Source: Saussurea involucrata
Lineage: Eukaryota; Streptophyta; Magnoliopsida; Asterales; Asteraceae
NCBI GenBank assembly: GCA_033807775.1
Contig: CM066327.1
Span: 94,820,295-94,884,294 of the forward strand
Direction of reading: 5' to 3'
Length of the DNA stretch: 64,000 nucleotides
Shown: piece after piece, positions 34,607-46,500 of the stretch
Layout of the letters: each line of letters begins with the position of its first letter
Position numbering within the stretch: position 1 is the stretch's first letter
The notes under the pieces: generated by a model
The model's input: only the letters and a program-made list of their open reading frames with translations
What the model was told of the DNA's origin: nothing
The model's database searches: none
Position numbers and translations under genes: made by a program

Positions 34607-37275
34607 ATCTCCCCCTTTTTGTCAAACACACTTGTATTTTTCACCATCAAATTCTTAGAGCAGGAACAATCTTCAGAAGGAGCTCTTCTGAATGCTTTGA
34701 CAACTTTTACTCAGAATTCTGAATAATCTGAGTTAACAACTTCTGGTCAGTCTTTAATCAGCAGCAGCAACGATTTCCAAATTTATTTCTGTTACATATT
34801 TGCTTTTTCTTTGCTCCCTCTTGAAATGACAATTCTCATCTTCATTTCAGCTTTCATAAGATTTCTTTATAAGAAACAACCGATCAGTTTCCTTTTCCTC
34901 TTCTTCTTCTTAAAATAACATTTCTCTCTTTTGTTATTTCTGTATAAAAACCATATCAATCTTCAAAATCTTTAGCTTTTCTCCCCCTAAAGTTTTGGAA
35001 AGCAAAATCATCTTCAAAATCTTTAGCTTTTCTCCCCCTTGATTTTCAAAACTTTAGCGATGCTTTTTCTTCGAATGAAGTCTATGCTTTTTCTCCTCCT
35101 TAATGAATAACCTTGCTCCCCCTCAAAATAAGAATTCTAGAGCAAATTGTTTTCTCCCCCTGAAAGTATGCATATATTTCATTAAAATTATTCATTTCAA
35201 ATATAGTACTTTAATGAAACATTTATGCAAGGAAAATAAGATTCACTGAACTATACTTGATAACTAATAACATTTGATCATCTGAAAATTTTACAAAAGA
35301 AATTCAACTTAATGAATTTTAACAGATTTTTCAATCAAATGAAATCAAATGCATGTGTTTGGATTCAAATACAAGTCATCATTGCATATCAAGTTAAAAA
35401 TGTTCAGTTTCAATCCCTTTATTAAATCTATTTGGCGTGCTTAGCATGCGAAATATGATTAGCTTCAAGCATATGCAATTCAAAAACATATAAGAATACT
35501 TTGCTCTACTCACACTATTTGTCCAAAATCAGGATTTTCACAAATTTACAGGTTTATTGTGACTTTGTATTTTCCCAAAGTTTCAAGAGATGTGTGCTCA
35601 TTGGCATCTTTTCTTTTGTGCTCATTGACATCTTTTAATTTTGTGCACATTGGCATCTTTTAATCAAAAAGTTTAGTAAGAATAAGATACATCGTTAAAC
35701 ATGACTTTCTATCTGGTTCTATAGCAGGATTTGGGTCAGCATATCCCAGACCAGTTGGTCTTAGGTGCTAGGTGACAAGCACCCCTTGGAACTTAATTTC
35801 CCAAACCAGAAAGGCCACATCGATATATCTTAAACCCATCTGTACCAGTAGAACATGGCTTTCTATCTGGTTCTATAGAAGGATTTGGGTCAGCCGATCC
35901 TAGACCAGTTGATCTTAGGGACTAGGTGACTAGCACCCCTTAGGACTTAATCTCCCAAACCAGAAAGGCCACAGGTACAAACTTTCAAACTAAATGATTT
36001 TATATATATTTATATTTCATCTCAATCACTTGGTACTAAAACGTAGTACTTCCCCCATATTTTTGTTTCCATCCAACATTCTGACATTTAGGCTTTTTGA
36101 GCATTATATTCTATATAAGTATAGATTTCATAACATTGAGCATTCGGCATAATTTCATTCATGTTTTGCTTACCTTTCGATTTAATTCAAAAGTGAAAGT
36201 TGAAACAAATATAGCTCAGATAATACAAAATACTTGTAAAATCACTCTTTGACACACATTTATTCATTGAATGAAAATTAAAAAAAATTCATATCATTGA
36301 ATTAAATTTGTTAAGATTCAAACATTCAAAGCAATAGAAATAAACGTAATGCCATGTTACCTTTCACCACTTGTTCCTTGAAACATAAAAATATGACAGT
36401 TAAGGATATCACCTGAGAAATATGAGTTCTAAACTGATTTGTTTAGAAGTCTTTGTCTCTGAAGTACGGATCCTGAACTGAATTATTCAGAAGCCATTGT
36501 CATTTAAGTACGGGTTTTGAACTGATATGTTCAAAAGCCTAAAACGTTGAAGCACGGGTTTTGAACTTCATCTTGAAACAATCAGATCAAATTTTGAGAC
36601 AATATTCCCTCTCAAATCAAGATAATCCTGCAAAATCAAGAGATTTTGGTAATCATCTTCGATGATTCCTCATTAGATATCAAAAATCCAAATTCTGAGT
36701 AGTTGAGTCAGAATTCTGATTAGAAGAGTCAGAATTCTGAGTAACTTGCTCAAAATTCTAAGTATCAGAGTCAGAATTCTGATTAGTTGAGTCAGAATTC
36801 TGAGTAGTAGAGTCAGAACTTTTGAGTAGTAGAGTCAGAACTTCTGAGTAACAGAGTCAGAATTCTGATAAAACTATCCAGAGAAAATGCCTTAGAAAAA
36901 TGTTTGGATTTTGTGATTTTTGAACATTCTGAACTTCAAATCACCATAACTTGCTCAAAAATCAGAATTTTTCAACCAAAATTTGCAGGGTTGCTTAAAA
37001 TGTGATTCTGAACACATTCTCTGGAAATGTTTTCTACAAAAAACACTCACATCTATGAGTTCGATAACCTCATAGCAAACAGAACTTTTTCAAAAAAAAA
37101 ATCTTCAAAATCAACAAATTGATCTATATGAATCAGAAATCCATAATTACATTCAGACCGAGTTTTGGACTGAATTATCCAAAAGTCAAGATTCTCAATT
37201 TAAGCACAGCATCGGTTTTAAGTCATGTGTCAGTATTATCATTCAGCTCTACACATGAATAACCTGCAAAACAGA
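34607..37275 (-). other. Non-coding 3' block of element D
   Basis: Five CTCCCCCT polypurine copies (34609, 34981, 35032, 35116, 35154). A 25-bp GCATCTTTT...TGTGC repeat with three units (about 35586-35680). Two ~130-bp units from 35704 beginning CTTTCTATCTGG. Stem-loops such as CTAAACTGATTTGTTTAG near 36432. An array of CAGAATTCTGA(G/T)TAG units at 36690-36870 echoes the palindromes in the LTR. Homologous modules occur in C (reverse orientation) and E. No coding frame. Confidence 0.8.
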
Positions 37276-38556
37276 TTAAGTTGACTTTGGTACCCATATG
37301 AACTTGGGTCCAGGTCTGTTAGGTGCAGTGGCATATGCAGATATTCTATAAGAACCATACCAGTGCTGAATAAAATTTTTGTTCACAAAATCATTAGTCC
37401 CACAATATGAACAACAAAGTTTCTTTTGTGCAACTCTGACTAATTGATTTACAGAATAAATCACATCAGGTTTAACAAAAGATTTTCTTTGAAATGTATT
37501 GTTCTTCTTAACATTTGAATTAGGAACTTTTGATTTTGGCACTTCTTTCTTGGAAGTTGTTCCTTTAACTCTCCATTCCATTTTTATCTTTTTAAAAGAA
37601 CAATTATAAGATTTATCAATAGCAGAATCATAAAACAGATTAGAAGAACGAATCTGATCTTTTGAACTATGATTTGATTTGTCAACAACTTTTGTTTCAA
37701 ATTCTTTAAACTTTTTAACATACAAATCAAACCTTGACTGCAAATCAGATTTGGACTTCCTCTCTATCATGATTTTAGTTGATAAATCAGATAATTTCTT
37801 AATAAGCCTCCTTATCTCCAAATGAAAAACTTTCTTTTCCTTCTCAAACTCATCTTTTAAGCATTTTTCTTTAAAACCATTTACCTTCTTCTTTTCAGTC
37901 TCTTTCCTTCCATCTTCTAACTCTTTCTCCAACTCATTGATTTTTACAGAAAACTCATTTAACATTCCTGTTTTCTTTTTCTCAAAACCATTCTTTTCTT
38001 TTTGAAAAACATTTTTCTTGCATTCAAATTCTTTTCTTTCTTTTGCAAGAATTTTCTCCAAATCAGAAATTTTCAAAGATAATTCAACAGACTTTGTTTC
38101 AAAACCTTTCCTCTCAATTTGAAAGTCTCTTCTCTTTTTCTCAAATTTCACTCTTTCAAGTATAAGAACTTGTTCAAAATCATAGATCTGTTTCAAGAGT
38201 TGACAATTTTTCATTTCACATGATTTGATTCTATTTTCAGACTCTGTCAACATCTTTCTTCTAAAATTGCCTTTCTCTTTCAAATCAACATTCTCTTTTT
38301 CTAACAACTTTATGTTTTCTTGAACCTTTTCAAAATCCTTTAGAAAATCAGATTTCTCTTTTTGCAAAATCTTTATAACTTTTGCATATTCGTCTTGTTT
38401 TGCTTGAAGATTAGCAATCTTGCTTTCAAAATGAACAATCTCAGTTTTTGGTTCAGAAATTGTTTCTTTTGCTTTTACAGGACTTAATTTTTGTAAATTG
38501 TCTGAACTGGTTATAGAAATTGCAGGTCTCACAAAAACTTCAATAATCTCAGGCAT
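37276..38556 (-). CDS. Coiled-coil Gag-like protein of element D (426 aa)
   Basis: Intact ORF from the ATG at 38556 (MPEIIEVFVRP). Residues about 35-310 are nearly continuous Lys/Glu-rich coiled coil. Then come a basic linker, VAQKKLCCSYCGT (about residues 372-384), FIQHWYGSYR, and GPKFIWVPKST at the C-terminus. The gene in C has the same order. There is no CCHC knuckle, protease or polymerase. It keeps only the region that in E lies between the zinc knuckle and pol. After the stop the DNA reads CTGTTTTGCAG and then 3' non-coding sequence. Function is inferred to be structural or packaging; unproven. Confidence 0.8.
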   Translation of the reverse strand: MPEIIEVFVRPAISITSSDNLQKLSPVKAKETISEPKTEIVHFESKIANLQAKQDEYAKVIKILQKEKSDFLKDFEKVQENIKLLEKENVDLKEKGNFRRKMLTESENRIKSCEMKNCQLLKQIYDFEQVLILERVKFEKKRRDFQIERKGFETKSVELSLKISDLEKILAKERKEFECKKNVFQKEKNGFEKKKTGMLNEFSVKINELEKELEDGRKETEKKKVNGFKEKCLKDEFEKEKKVFHLEIRRLIKKLSDLSTKIMIERKSKSDLQSRFDLYVKKFKEFETKVVDKSNHSSKDQIRSSNLFYDSAIDKSYNCSFKKIKMEWRVKGTTSKKEVPKSKVPNSNVKKNNTFQRKSFVKPDVIYSVNQLVRVAQKKLCCSYCGTNDFVNKNFIQHWYGSYRISAYATAPNRPGPKFIWVPKST

Positions 38557-39044
38557 GATGAAATGACAAATTCGAATATCAACTATGAATTATGATAAAA
38601 AATGAGAATCAACACAAATCTAGAACATGCAAGAATTAATCAAATCTGTCACATGCATTTCATCAAACCGTTAGAGTACATGAATTAATGAAATCTTCTT
38701 TTCAACAAAAAATTTGAATACTAATCAACATGCAACAGATATAATCACCTTGATCAAGAAACCAATCAAGAATTTCGAAAACATACCTGTGATCTCTGTT
38801 TAATTTTGAGAATTAATCAGCATAGAGAGAAAATCTTTGGATGACTTGATTGTAAGATATCGATTCAACAGAAAGACAAATTCAAATTTCTTGAATCAAT
38901 GATAGAAATGAATTCAAGAATTGTAAGGAATTCAAGAATTGTTAGCAGCAGCGGAATCAATTGTCGAATTGATCAAGAAACTTCAAGAACGCGATCAAAC
39001 ACACTCTTGGACGAATTTGTTTGTTGATTGGCTCTGATACCAAT
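38557..39044 (-). other. Leader and primer site of element D
   Basis: The primer site TGGTATCAGAGCC (minus strand, 39042-39030) lies two bases inside the 5' LTR, followed by about 470 bp of AT-rich leader before the ATG. Nothing else recognised. Confidence 0.85.
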
Positions 39045-39651
39045 TGTAAGTTCAGGTTACACTCTTACAATCAAATATGAACAATTAAGATCGTATTCAC
39101 AGCAACTGGTCATATGATTTATTAACAATCTGTGAATTACAAGATATTACAATGAATTTCTTTAAATGGATTCACCAAAGATTATATCAAAGATTTTCTC
39201 AAAAAGATTCTTTTAGCTACAGTTGCTAACTCCTATATATACTGTAGAGAATAGCTAAAGCTACAGTACATATGAGAAACAGACTAATAGAACAATTACA
39301 CGTGTCCTAATTAGTAACTGAATATAACAGATAATATCCCAAGATATGAATTCTGAACATACTTCTGAATAAGCGCTTCAGAACATTTGTCTTCATAGTC
39401 AGAAGTTCTGAGTCTCCTACTCAGAACTCTGAACCTTCTAGTCAGAATCCAACACTTAGAATCTTTTTGAGATTTCTCACTCAGAACTTCTGAGTCTTCT
39501 ACTCAGAACTTCTGAGTCTTCTGACCAACTTCCATACTTGTAATCTTTTCATTATTCTCTGATCAGAACTTCTGAGTCTTCTTACTCAGAATTCTGATTC
39601 TTCAGATCAGATCTTAACAGTTGTGTTTTTGACAAAACTCTAGACCTAACA
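39045..39651 (-). repeat. 5' LTR of element D
   Basis: 607 bp ending TTACA-side at 39045 next to the primer site. Same sequence as 34000-34606 apart from the three terminal changes. Confidence 0.93.
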
Positions 39652-40778
39652 AAGAAAGAGTTACTGATCTTGACGTTTATATTGCAGATCTTGAAACAAA
39701 GAAAGACAACTCAAGTCTGCACGATCAAATCGAGAATCTTCAAGAGAAAGTAACAACTCTTCAAAAAGAAAATGCTAATCTGAAAAGCATTGAAGAAAAG
39801 AGAACGAAGTGGAACTTAAAGTTACATACTCAATTAAAAGAAGTTCAAGATAAAGAAAAGAGTTTGGACAGTGAAAATGCCGATCTAAAGAGAAAACTGT
39901 CTAATTTTTATTTTGAAGAAAAGAAAGTACTTGAACTGAAATGCATAAAACTTTCAAAACAAGTTTCTGACTTTGAGAAAGTTTTATTTCTTGAAAAGGA
40001 GAAGTTGGAGAAGGAAAGGGTCGAGTATAAAAAAGAAAGGAAAAGCTTTGAAGAAAAGAATGCGAAACTGTCAAAGAAAATTTCTGATCTTCAAAAGGAC
40101 TTAGAAAAGGAAAGACAAGAGCTAGATAAAGAAAGTCAAGAGCTAGAAAAGATGAAGAAAGTTGACTTTCAGGCTAGGTGCGTTAAAGACGAATTTTCTA
40201 AAGAAAGGAAGATATTTCGGCAGGAAATTCATAAATTGACAATGAATTTGGCTGCATTATCGACTGACATCATGAAAGAGAAGAGGGTTAAGTCTAATAT
40301 TCAGAAGAAGCTTGATTTGGTGACCAAGGAACGAAATGACTTATCTTACAAAGTGAAGTCATTTAACAAACCCAAATGCTATTCAGAATGTCTGATTCGT
40401 CCTTCTAATCTATTCTATGATCACTCGGTGGATAATTCTTCCAAGTATCAATATGCTGATCTTCCTTCATATAAGAAAGTCAACATGCAATGGAGAGTAA
40501 AAGGTACGTCTACTGAAAAAGGTGAGCCAAAATCCACAGTTCCCAACAAGAACACTAATCTGAAAGCTAAATCTTTTGATAATCCTGATTCATTCTATTC
40601 CGCAAATCATTTAATCAGGTTAGCACAAAAGAATTTTTGTTGTTCTTATTGTGGTACTAGTGACTTTATTAAAAATGAGAGTGTTCAATATTGGTATGGT
40701 ACTTATCATTTTCCTTCCTATAGAGCTCCGCTTAACAAGCCAGGACCCAAGACACGTTGGGTACCAAAATCTACTTAA

Positions 40779-42843
40779 TCTGTTTTTGCAGATTTAGAAG
40801 CAAAGCGTTGAACTCTCGGAAGAAGATTACTTGTACCATTAAGGGGGAGTAAAGAGATATTGGCTTTTGGACATATCAGTTCAAAACCCGTGCTTCAACG
40901 ACAATGGCTTCTGAACAATTCAGTTCAGGACCCGTACTTCAACGACTAAGATTTCTAAACAAATCAGTTTAGAACTCACACTTCTCAGGTGATATCCTTT
41001 AACTGTCATATCTTTTTAGTTCAAGGAACAAGTGGTGAAAGGTAACATTGGATTATATTTTGTTTCTACTGCTTTGAAAACTTGAATCTTTACAAATTTA
41101 ATTCAATGAGATGAAATTTTCAATTCTCATTTAATGAATTAAATGTGTGCTAAAAGATGATTTTACAAGTATTTTTTTTTATCTGAGTTATACTTGTTTC
41201 AACTTTCACCTCTAAAATAAATCGAAAGGTCAGCAACACATGAATGAAATTATGCTGAATGCTCAAAGTTATGTGAATCTGGATATATATAGAATATAAT
41301 GCTCAAAAAGCCTATATGTCAGAATGATGGATGGAAATGAAAATATGGGTGAAGCACTATGTTTTACAACCAAGTGATTGAGATAAAATTGTTGCACTAT
41401 CATTTAGTTTGAAAGTTTGTGCCTGTGGCCTTTCTGGTTTGGGAGAGTAAGTCCTAAGGGGTGCTCGACACCTAGTCCCTAAGATCAACTGGTCTGGGAT
41501 CGGCTGACCCAAATCCTGCAATAGAACCAGATAGAAAGCCATGTTCTACTGGTACAAATGGGTTTAAGATATATCGATGTGGCCTTTCTGGTTTGGGAAA
41601 TTAAGTTCTAAGGGGTGCTCGACACCTAGCACCTAAGGCCAACTGGTCTGGGATCTGCTAACCCAAATCCTACTATAGAACCAGATAGAAAGTCATGTTT
41701 AACGGTGTATCTTATTCTTACTAAACTTTTTGATCAAAAGATGCCAATGAGCACAAAATCAAAGGATGCCAATGTGCACAAAATCAAAAGATGCCAATGC
41801 GCACAAAATCAAAAGATGCCAATGCGCACAAAATCAAAAGATGTCAATGTGCACAAAATCAAAAGATGCCAAAGAGCACACATCTCTTGAAACTTGGGGA
41901 AAATACAAAGTTGCGATAAACCCGTAAATTTGTGAAATTCTGATTTTAGACAAATAGTGTGAGTAGAGCAAAGTATTCTTATATGTTTTAGAATTGCATA
42001 CGCTTGATGCTAATCATATTTCGCATGCTAGCACACCAAATAGATTTGATAAAGGGGTTGAAACTGAACATTTTTAACTTGATATGCAATGATGACTTGT
42101 ATTTGATTCCAAACACATGCATTTGATTTCATATGACTGAAATATCTGTTAAATTTCATTAAGTTGAATTTCTTTTGTCCAGCTTTCAAATGATCAAATG
42201 TTAGTAGTTATAAAATGTGGTTCAATGAATTTTATTTTCCTTGTATAAATGTTTTCTCTAAAGCACTGTATTTGAAATGAATACGTTATTGAAATATATG
42301 CATACTTTCAGGGGGAGAATACAAATTGCTCCAGAATTCTTATTTTGAGGGGGAGCAAGGTTATCCACTAAGGAGGAGATTGTTAGTAATACTAAGAGAC
42401 GCGACTGAAATTGAAGAAGGTTTTCGATGATAATGATGCTCACTTTCATCGAAAAAGGGGGAGAAATGTTTAATTCAATTTCATGTCGAAGAGCTTTCAA
42501 GGTCAAAGGAGATGAAGATAAGCTCAAGAAATCATTATATGTTTGAATTCAAAGCTTCAAAGGATTGTTCAAAGTTGAAGATTTCGGATCATGTGAAATC
42601 TGAAGTGTTGCTGAACTTGGTTATTTTAGATCTGAAAGACTCGGATTGTGCTTACACCTAAAAGTTCAAAAATGTGAAGATTTCGCATCCTTATGATTCG
42701 GATTCAAAGAGATTGACTTTACAAAAAGCTATTTGAAGATTATCTGAGCCTCAAAGTTTGAAGCGGTCAAAGATAAAGTATTGAAGATCAAGTACTGAAG
42801 ACTGCTGCTATATTTTTTAAATCTTGAATCCAAAGGGGGAGAT
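40779..42843 (+). other. Non-coding 3' block of element C
   Basis: Directly after the stop comes CTGTTTTTGCAG and then non-coding DNA. Contents: AGGGGGAG polypurine copies at 40841, 42310, 42348, 42456 and the final tract at 42832-42843; hairpins pairing GAAC/AACT around the ACCCGTACTTCAACGAC motif (40870-41010); two ~130-bp units (41420-41695) homologous to those in E and D; a 25-bp repeat with five full units and a partial sixth (41740-41885). A second GGAGGAGATTGTTAG at about 42372-42386 resembles a relic polypurine-LTR junction. No coding frame. Confidence 0.8.
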
Positions 42844-43171
42844 TGTTAGAGCATTATTGTATTCAAGATTTATTGTAAAGTCTTGTAATTAGTCAAAGCT
42901 TGAAAAGTCTAATGTAAAAGTCAAAGTCATGAAAAGTCAAAGTAGATTAGATTTAATGCTTTGTAATCCTAGATATAAATAGGATTAGTTAGCTTAGATG
43001 TTAAGTAAGTAAAAAAGAGAGAGAAATTAATTAGTGATCTTAATTGTAATATTCTAGAGAGAGAAGTGAGAGCATTCTAGAAAGAGAAAGTGCATAATTC
43101 CTATGTAAATCTCTATTATGTTCAAGATCAATGGATGATTTGATGATTACCTAATAGAAACTGGTTTATCA
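42844..43171 (+). repeat. 3' LTR of element C
   Basis: 328 bp, TGTTAGAGC...TTTATCA, followed by the TSD TTGTT (43172-43176). Confidence 0.95.
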
Positions 43172-43176
43172 TTGTT

Positions 43177-43578
43177 GTACGGTAAGAAAAGGGGAATCAG
43201 GTTTGTTATAACTTGTTTACATTGATTTTACAAATGTTATCATGGAAACGAATGTTCTCACTAGGCGTTGGCCTAATCGTTTCAAATGATGTTTTCTTAC
43301 CAGGTACCAGCTCGGGGAGATAAAGGGTTGTGGGACGAGCGTTTTGATATAGCAGAGGTGGATGAATTTAACAAAGAAGAGATTTTGAGGGATTGATAGA
43401 TAACTTGATTAATCTGGTTGTAGTGACATAATTAGATTGATAGGTTATTTGAATGATCTTGTAATGTGAATATACTTTTGATGGTTAATCCACTGTCTGT
43501 TTTTATAAGTTGAAGTATTTATTGTCATAACCTGTTATAACTTGAGGTTTAAATTGGCTAAGATTTTGGGGTGTTTCA
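43177..43578 (+). repeat. B LTR 2, part after element C
   Basis: Completes LTR 2 to GTGTTTCA. It contains the uninterrupted target site of element T (AAGAGATTTTGAGGG near 43378). Confidence 0.93.
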
Positions 43579-46500
43579 ATATGGTATCAGAGCACTAGTT
43601 TAAGCGAACTAAGTATGCTGATAAGATACTTAGACTTAAGCTGAGATGGAGTAGGTTATGATATGTGAGATATGGGTAGAAGTGTTAAGACGGGATAGTC
43701 TTAGAGTCAACGAAAATACGTGAAATTAGTACTGTGACAATGGTAACGAGGATTCTCCTGTATGATATGTTCACAATTCCAATTAGCTACTGTTATTATG
43801 AATATATATTTACACGAGCATGCTTATTTCTGAATTATTACAATGACTAACGATCGATAAGGTATGTTTTGTATGTGTGTACGTGCATAACCATTTCTAA
43901 TGGTTATCCCTTTATGTTATAGTAGAATGATGGTGAATACGCCACCAAGGTCCTTTGAAGGACAGATCAGTATTGATTGGAGGTTGGAAGGATAACCTGG
44001 AATTGGCGGGACTCATGAAAGTCCGCCAAGGCAACCTTTAGTAGGTGGATTGATATGTGTGGAGATAGAGTATGAGATGATTGATCAAGATGGAAATGGT
44101 ATGACATGGTGGAGTATGTGGATCGTGGAATGCCAGTATAGCAAATGTAATAAGGCCGAGAGGGCGACCATTGGTCGGAAGTAGAATGTCAATGATAAGT
44201 TACGTAAGTAAGACGATTGACCTCGTTTGAGTAAGTAGCCTTCAATTGCGAGGAAAGTTTTATGCCTGGTATTTTAGTGTGTGTTACGTGAGTTTTCATG
44301 ATTTCAAACCAAATGCATAAATAACAGTTTTTAGCGTTTGCGAAAGTGTATTTAAAGAAAAGGCAATCCCATTTACGTCGCACAGCGAAATTTTTGAAGT
44401 TTTTACAAAGTATTTCTTACTTTACATGAAAAGTTGAATTGTAGCAAGAAAGCGTTGGTCAGCAAAACGTTTAATAACTAACAGGAGTATGGACCTATTA
44501 AACATCATATAAATAAGTGAGAGAACTGACTAGTTTATTTCGTGTCGGTCAAACTTTTTCGAACTGTTGTCGTACGAAGAGATTTTCATTTAGTATATTA
44601 CCGTCGTAACAACACTGTTTTGGTTGAGAAGGATTGAGTTTTCGGAAATTTAATATGCAAACGATTCTCGAGATCGTTGTGCAGTACTTTGGGGTATGTG
44701 TGCCCAAGTTGTTCCCAGTGGGGTTATTTAAAATGAGAAAATGTGCGAAATGATTTGTCATGCATAAAGGCTATGAACTCGCTCGGTCGTAGAGTATTAC
44801 GTTATAAGCTAACAAAGAACTCAAAGATTGGAGAGGTGTTGGATAAACCTTGGGAGAAAGTTTGTAGTTTTGGTAATTGTGTTCAAATGAGAGATGAACA
44901 GTGTGAGAGTCGAAAGTGGACTTTAGTGTCGGTTGTATGAGAGTCTGTACCCTTGTTCGCTGACTAGGAATACAGTTGCCGTGGGATGGTTGTGTCCGGA
45001 GGAAGAATTAGATTCAGTTAGGGAACTTAAGGTTAAGGAAGTGTCGACATGTCAAATATTGACTTTGAAGTTGATAGTTGTGTAAGGTGTATGAGACCTT
45101 TCGTCTGTCATTGGGTGCGGTCTGGGTGCGTCCCGCGTATGCCTGTGCGGACAGGAACAAAAACCGTGAGCGGTACCGGTATGCTGTTATGCAGAGGGTA
45201 TGCGCAAAGCAAATTTTATCGTGTACGACATAGTTAAGGATTTTGAGTGATTTACGAATAAATCACTAATGAAAGAAGTTTTGATTTATTGTTGCACAAG
45301 CGAAAGATATGTAGTCAAAGCACGCTTTTAATGTTTATTGTGGATGTGCAATATTTATGATGTATTACGTTCTAAAAAAAATGTGAACATGTGGGTTGGA
45401 GGATTTTGGTAAATCCAACCATGTAAAGTTTTAAGAGTGGTAAACCTTTGTTTTGGGGCCGATGGCCAATTAAGGGATTAAAAAGGGTAAAGATTTTGGG
45501 TAACAATGTATTTTGGTTTACGTAATCGTGTGAGTGACACATGTTTAACCAAACGTTTATTTTGGCCTTAAAGGCTTGATTTATATTCAAATGAGTCTTT
45601 TGAATGTTTGTCAGTTTTAGTGACTCGAGATGGAGTCTTGGATGTGTTATATGCTTAATTGCTTTCTATTTGAACAAGTGTCGGTCTTAGGTGTAAAGAC
45701 TGTTTGATAAATTTCGTGTTCTTAATACCTTTGGAATTAATTAACCTTGGCGAAATATATACATTGTGGAGTATAAAAGAGTTGCATATACGTGTACATA
45801 TATATATACCTGTATAATTGACTTCGTGGGGAAAGTAGCAATGAAGGGGTCGTAGGATTATCATGCCTCGGAGCGTATGTTGCATAATGATCATTAGATC
45901 CTTTGAATAGATGGATCGGTTTTGAACTCAGTTGAGTCTTAAGAGCATTGACCCGATTTGATAAGCTCGACGTAGGCTTGGGGTTGAAATTGCATGAATG
46001 ATATTGTAATTGAAGTTTACTTGACGTGAATGCATTGGTTATCCTTTTGGGGTCATGTATAAATGTTAAGTCTTGAATCAGAAGTTTAAAAGTTGAAGGA
46101 CCACCTTATGGGGATGGTAAGAACAGTGAAGGATTGTTGTGTTTAGATAAGTGTTTTACTTATGATGTGGAAGATTTATAAAAGATGAAGTACTAGAGAC
46201 GAACAAAGGGAAGTGTATCGAAAATCGTGAGTGGTGGTTCAACTAAAGTTGGGGAGGAGTTTTTTAGTGAAATAACCTCGGTTATTTGGGCGAGAAAACA
46301 GGACAGATATGTCAACTAAATGTTTTATGTATGAGTCTATGAGAGACCTGGTCTGTGGTTAATGTTATGGGTGGAGATTGTACGAACGAGTAGTGGCATG
46401 AATTGCCAAGACAGATATGTCAACTAGTATGTAATGTGAAGTCGGAAAGATGGAGTATCCGAATGGAAGTTTTCGGGGATTCCGGATGGAAAGTACTATT

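Larger units (their letters stand above)
34000..39651 (-). mobile_element. Element D: pol-less Copia derivative inside C
   Basis: Minus-strand element with 607-bp LTRs at 39651-39045 (5') and 34606-34000 (3'), primer site at 39042-39030, one ORF (38556-37276) and a 2.7-kb 3' non-coding block. The LTRs look identical except for three substitutions within the outer 14 bp at 34000-34013. The flanks GACAA (33995-33999) and AAGAA (39652-39656) agree at only three of five bases, so the TSD is imperfect. It lacks protease, integrase, RT and env. Confidence 0.9.
33589..40778 (+). pseudogene. Coiled-coil Gag-like gene of element C, split by element D
   Basis: The ATG at 33589 (MSTYTEDGVLR) opens a frame with four degenerate FVKxNNE-type repeats, then a coiled coil that stops inside D's LTR at 34000-34002. 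The frame resumes after D at 39652 and stays open to TAA at 40778. Dropping the five bases 39652-39656 joins the halves in frame, as expected for a TSD. The second half is strongly helical Lys/Glu-rich, with CCSYCGT near 40640 and GPKTRWVPKST at the end. Closest relatives in the window are the ORF of D and the C-terminal part of E's Gag. It is probably a structural protein; the binding role of the Cys motif is unknown. Confidence 0.8.
31112..43171 (+). mobile_element. Element C: pol-less Copia (Sirevirus-like) derivative, 12 kb
   Basis: Starts TGTTAGAGC, ends TTTATCA, with 328-bp LTRs (31112-31439 and 42844-43171) that are almost identical, a primer site at 31442, a polypurine tract before the 3' LTR, and the TSD TTGTT. 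Removing it restores the B LTR seen uninterrupted in LTR 1 and LTR 3. The net length without D is about 6.4 kb. Only one gene (a coiled-coil protein) is present; RT, integrase, protease and env are absent, so it is non-autonomous. The 3' non-coding modules are shared with E and D. Near-identical LTRs imply a very recent insertion. Confidence 0.95.
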
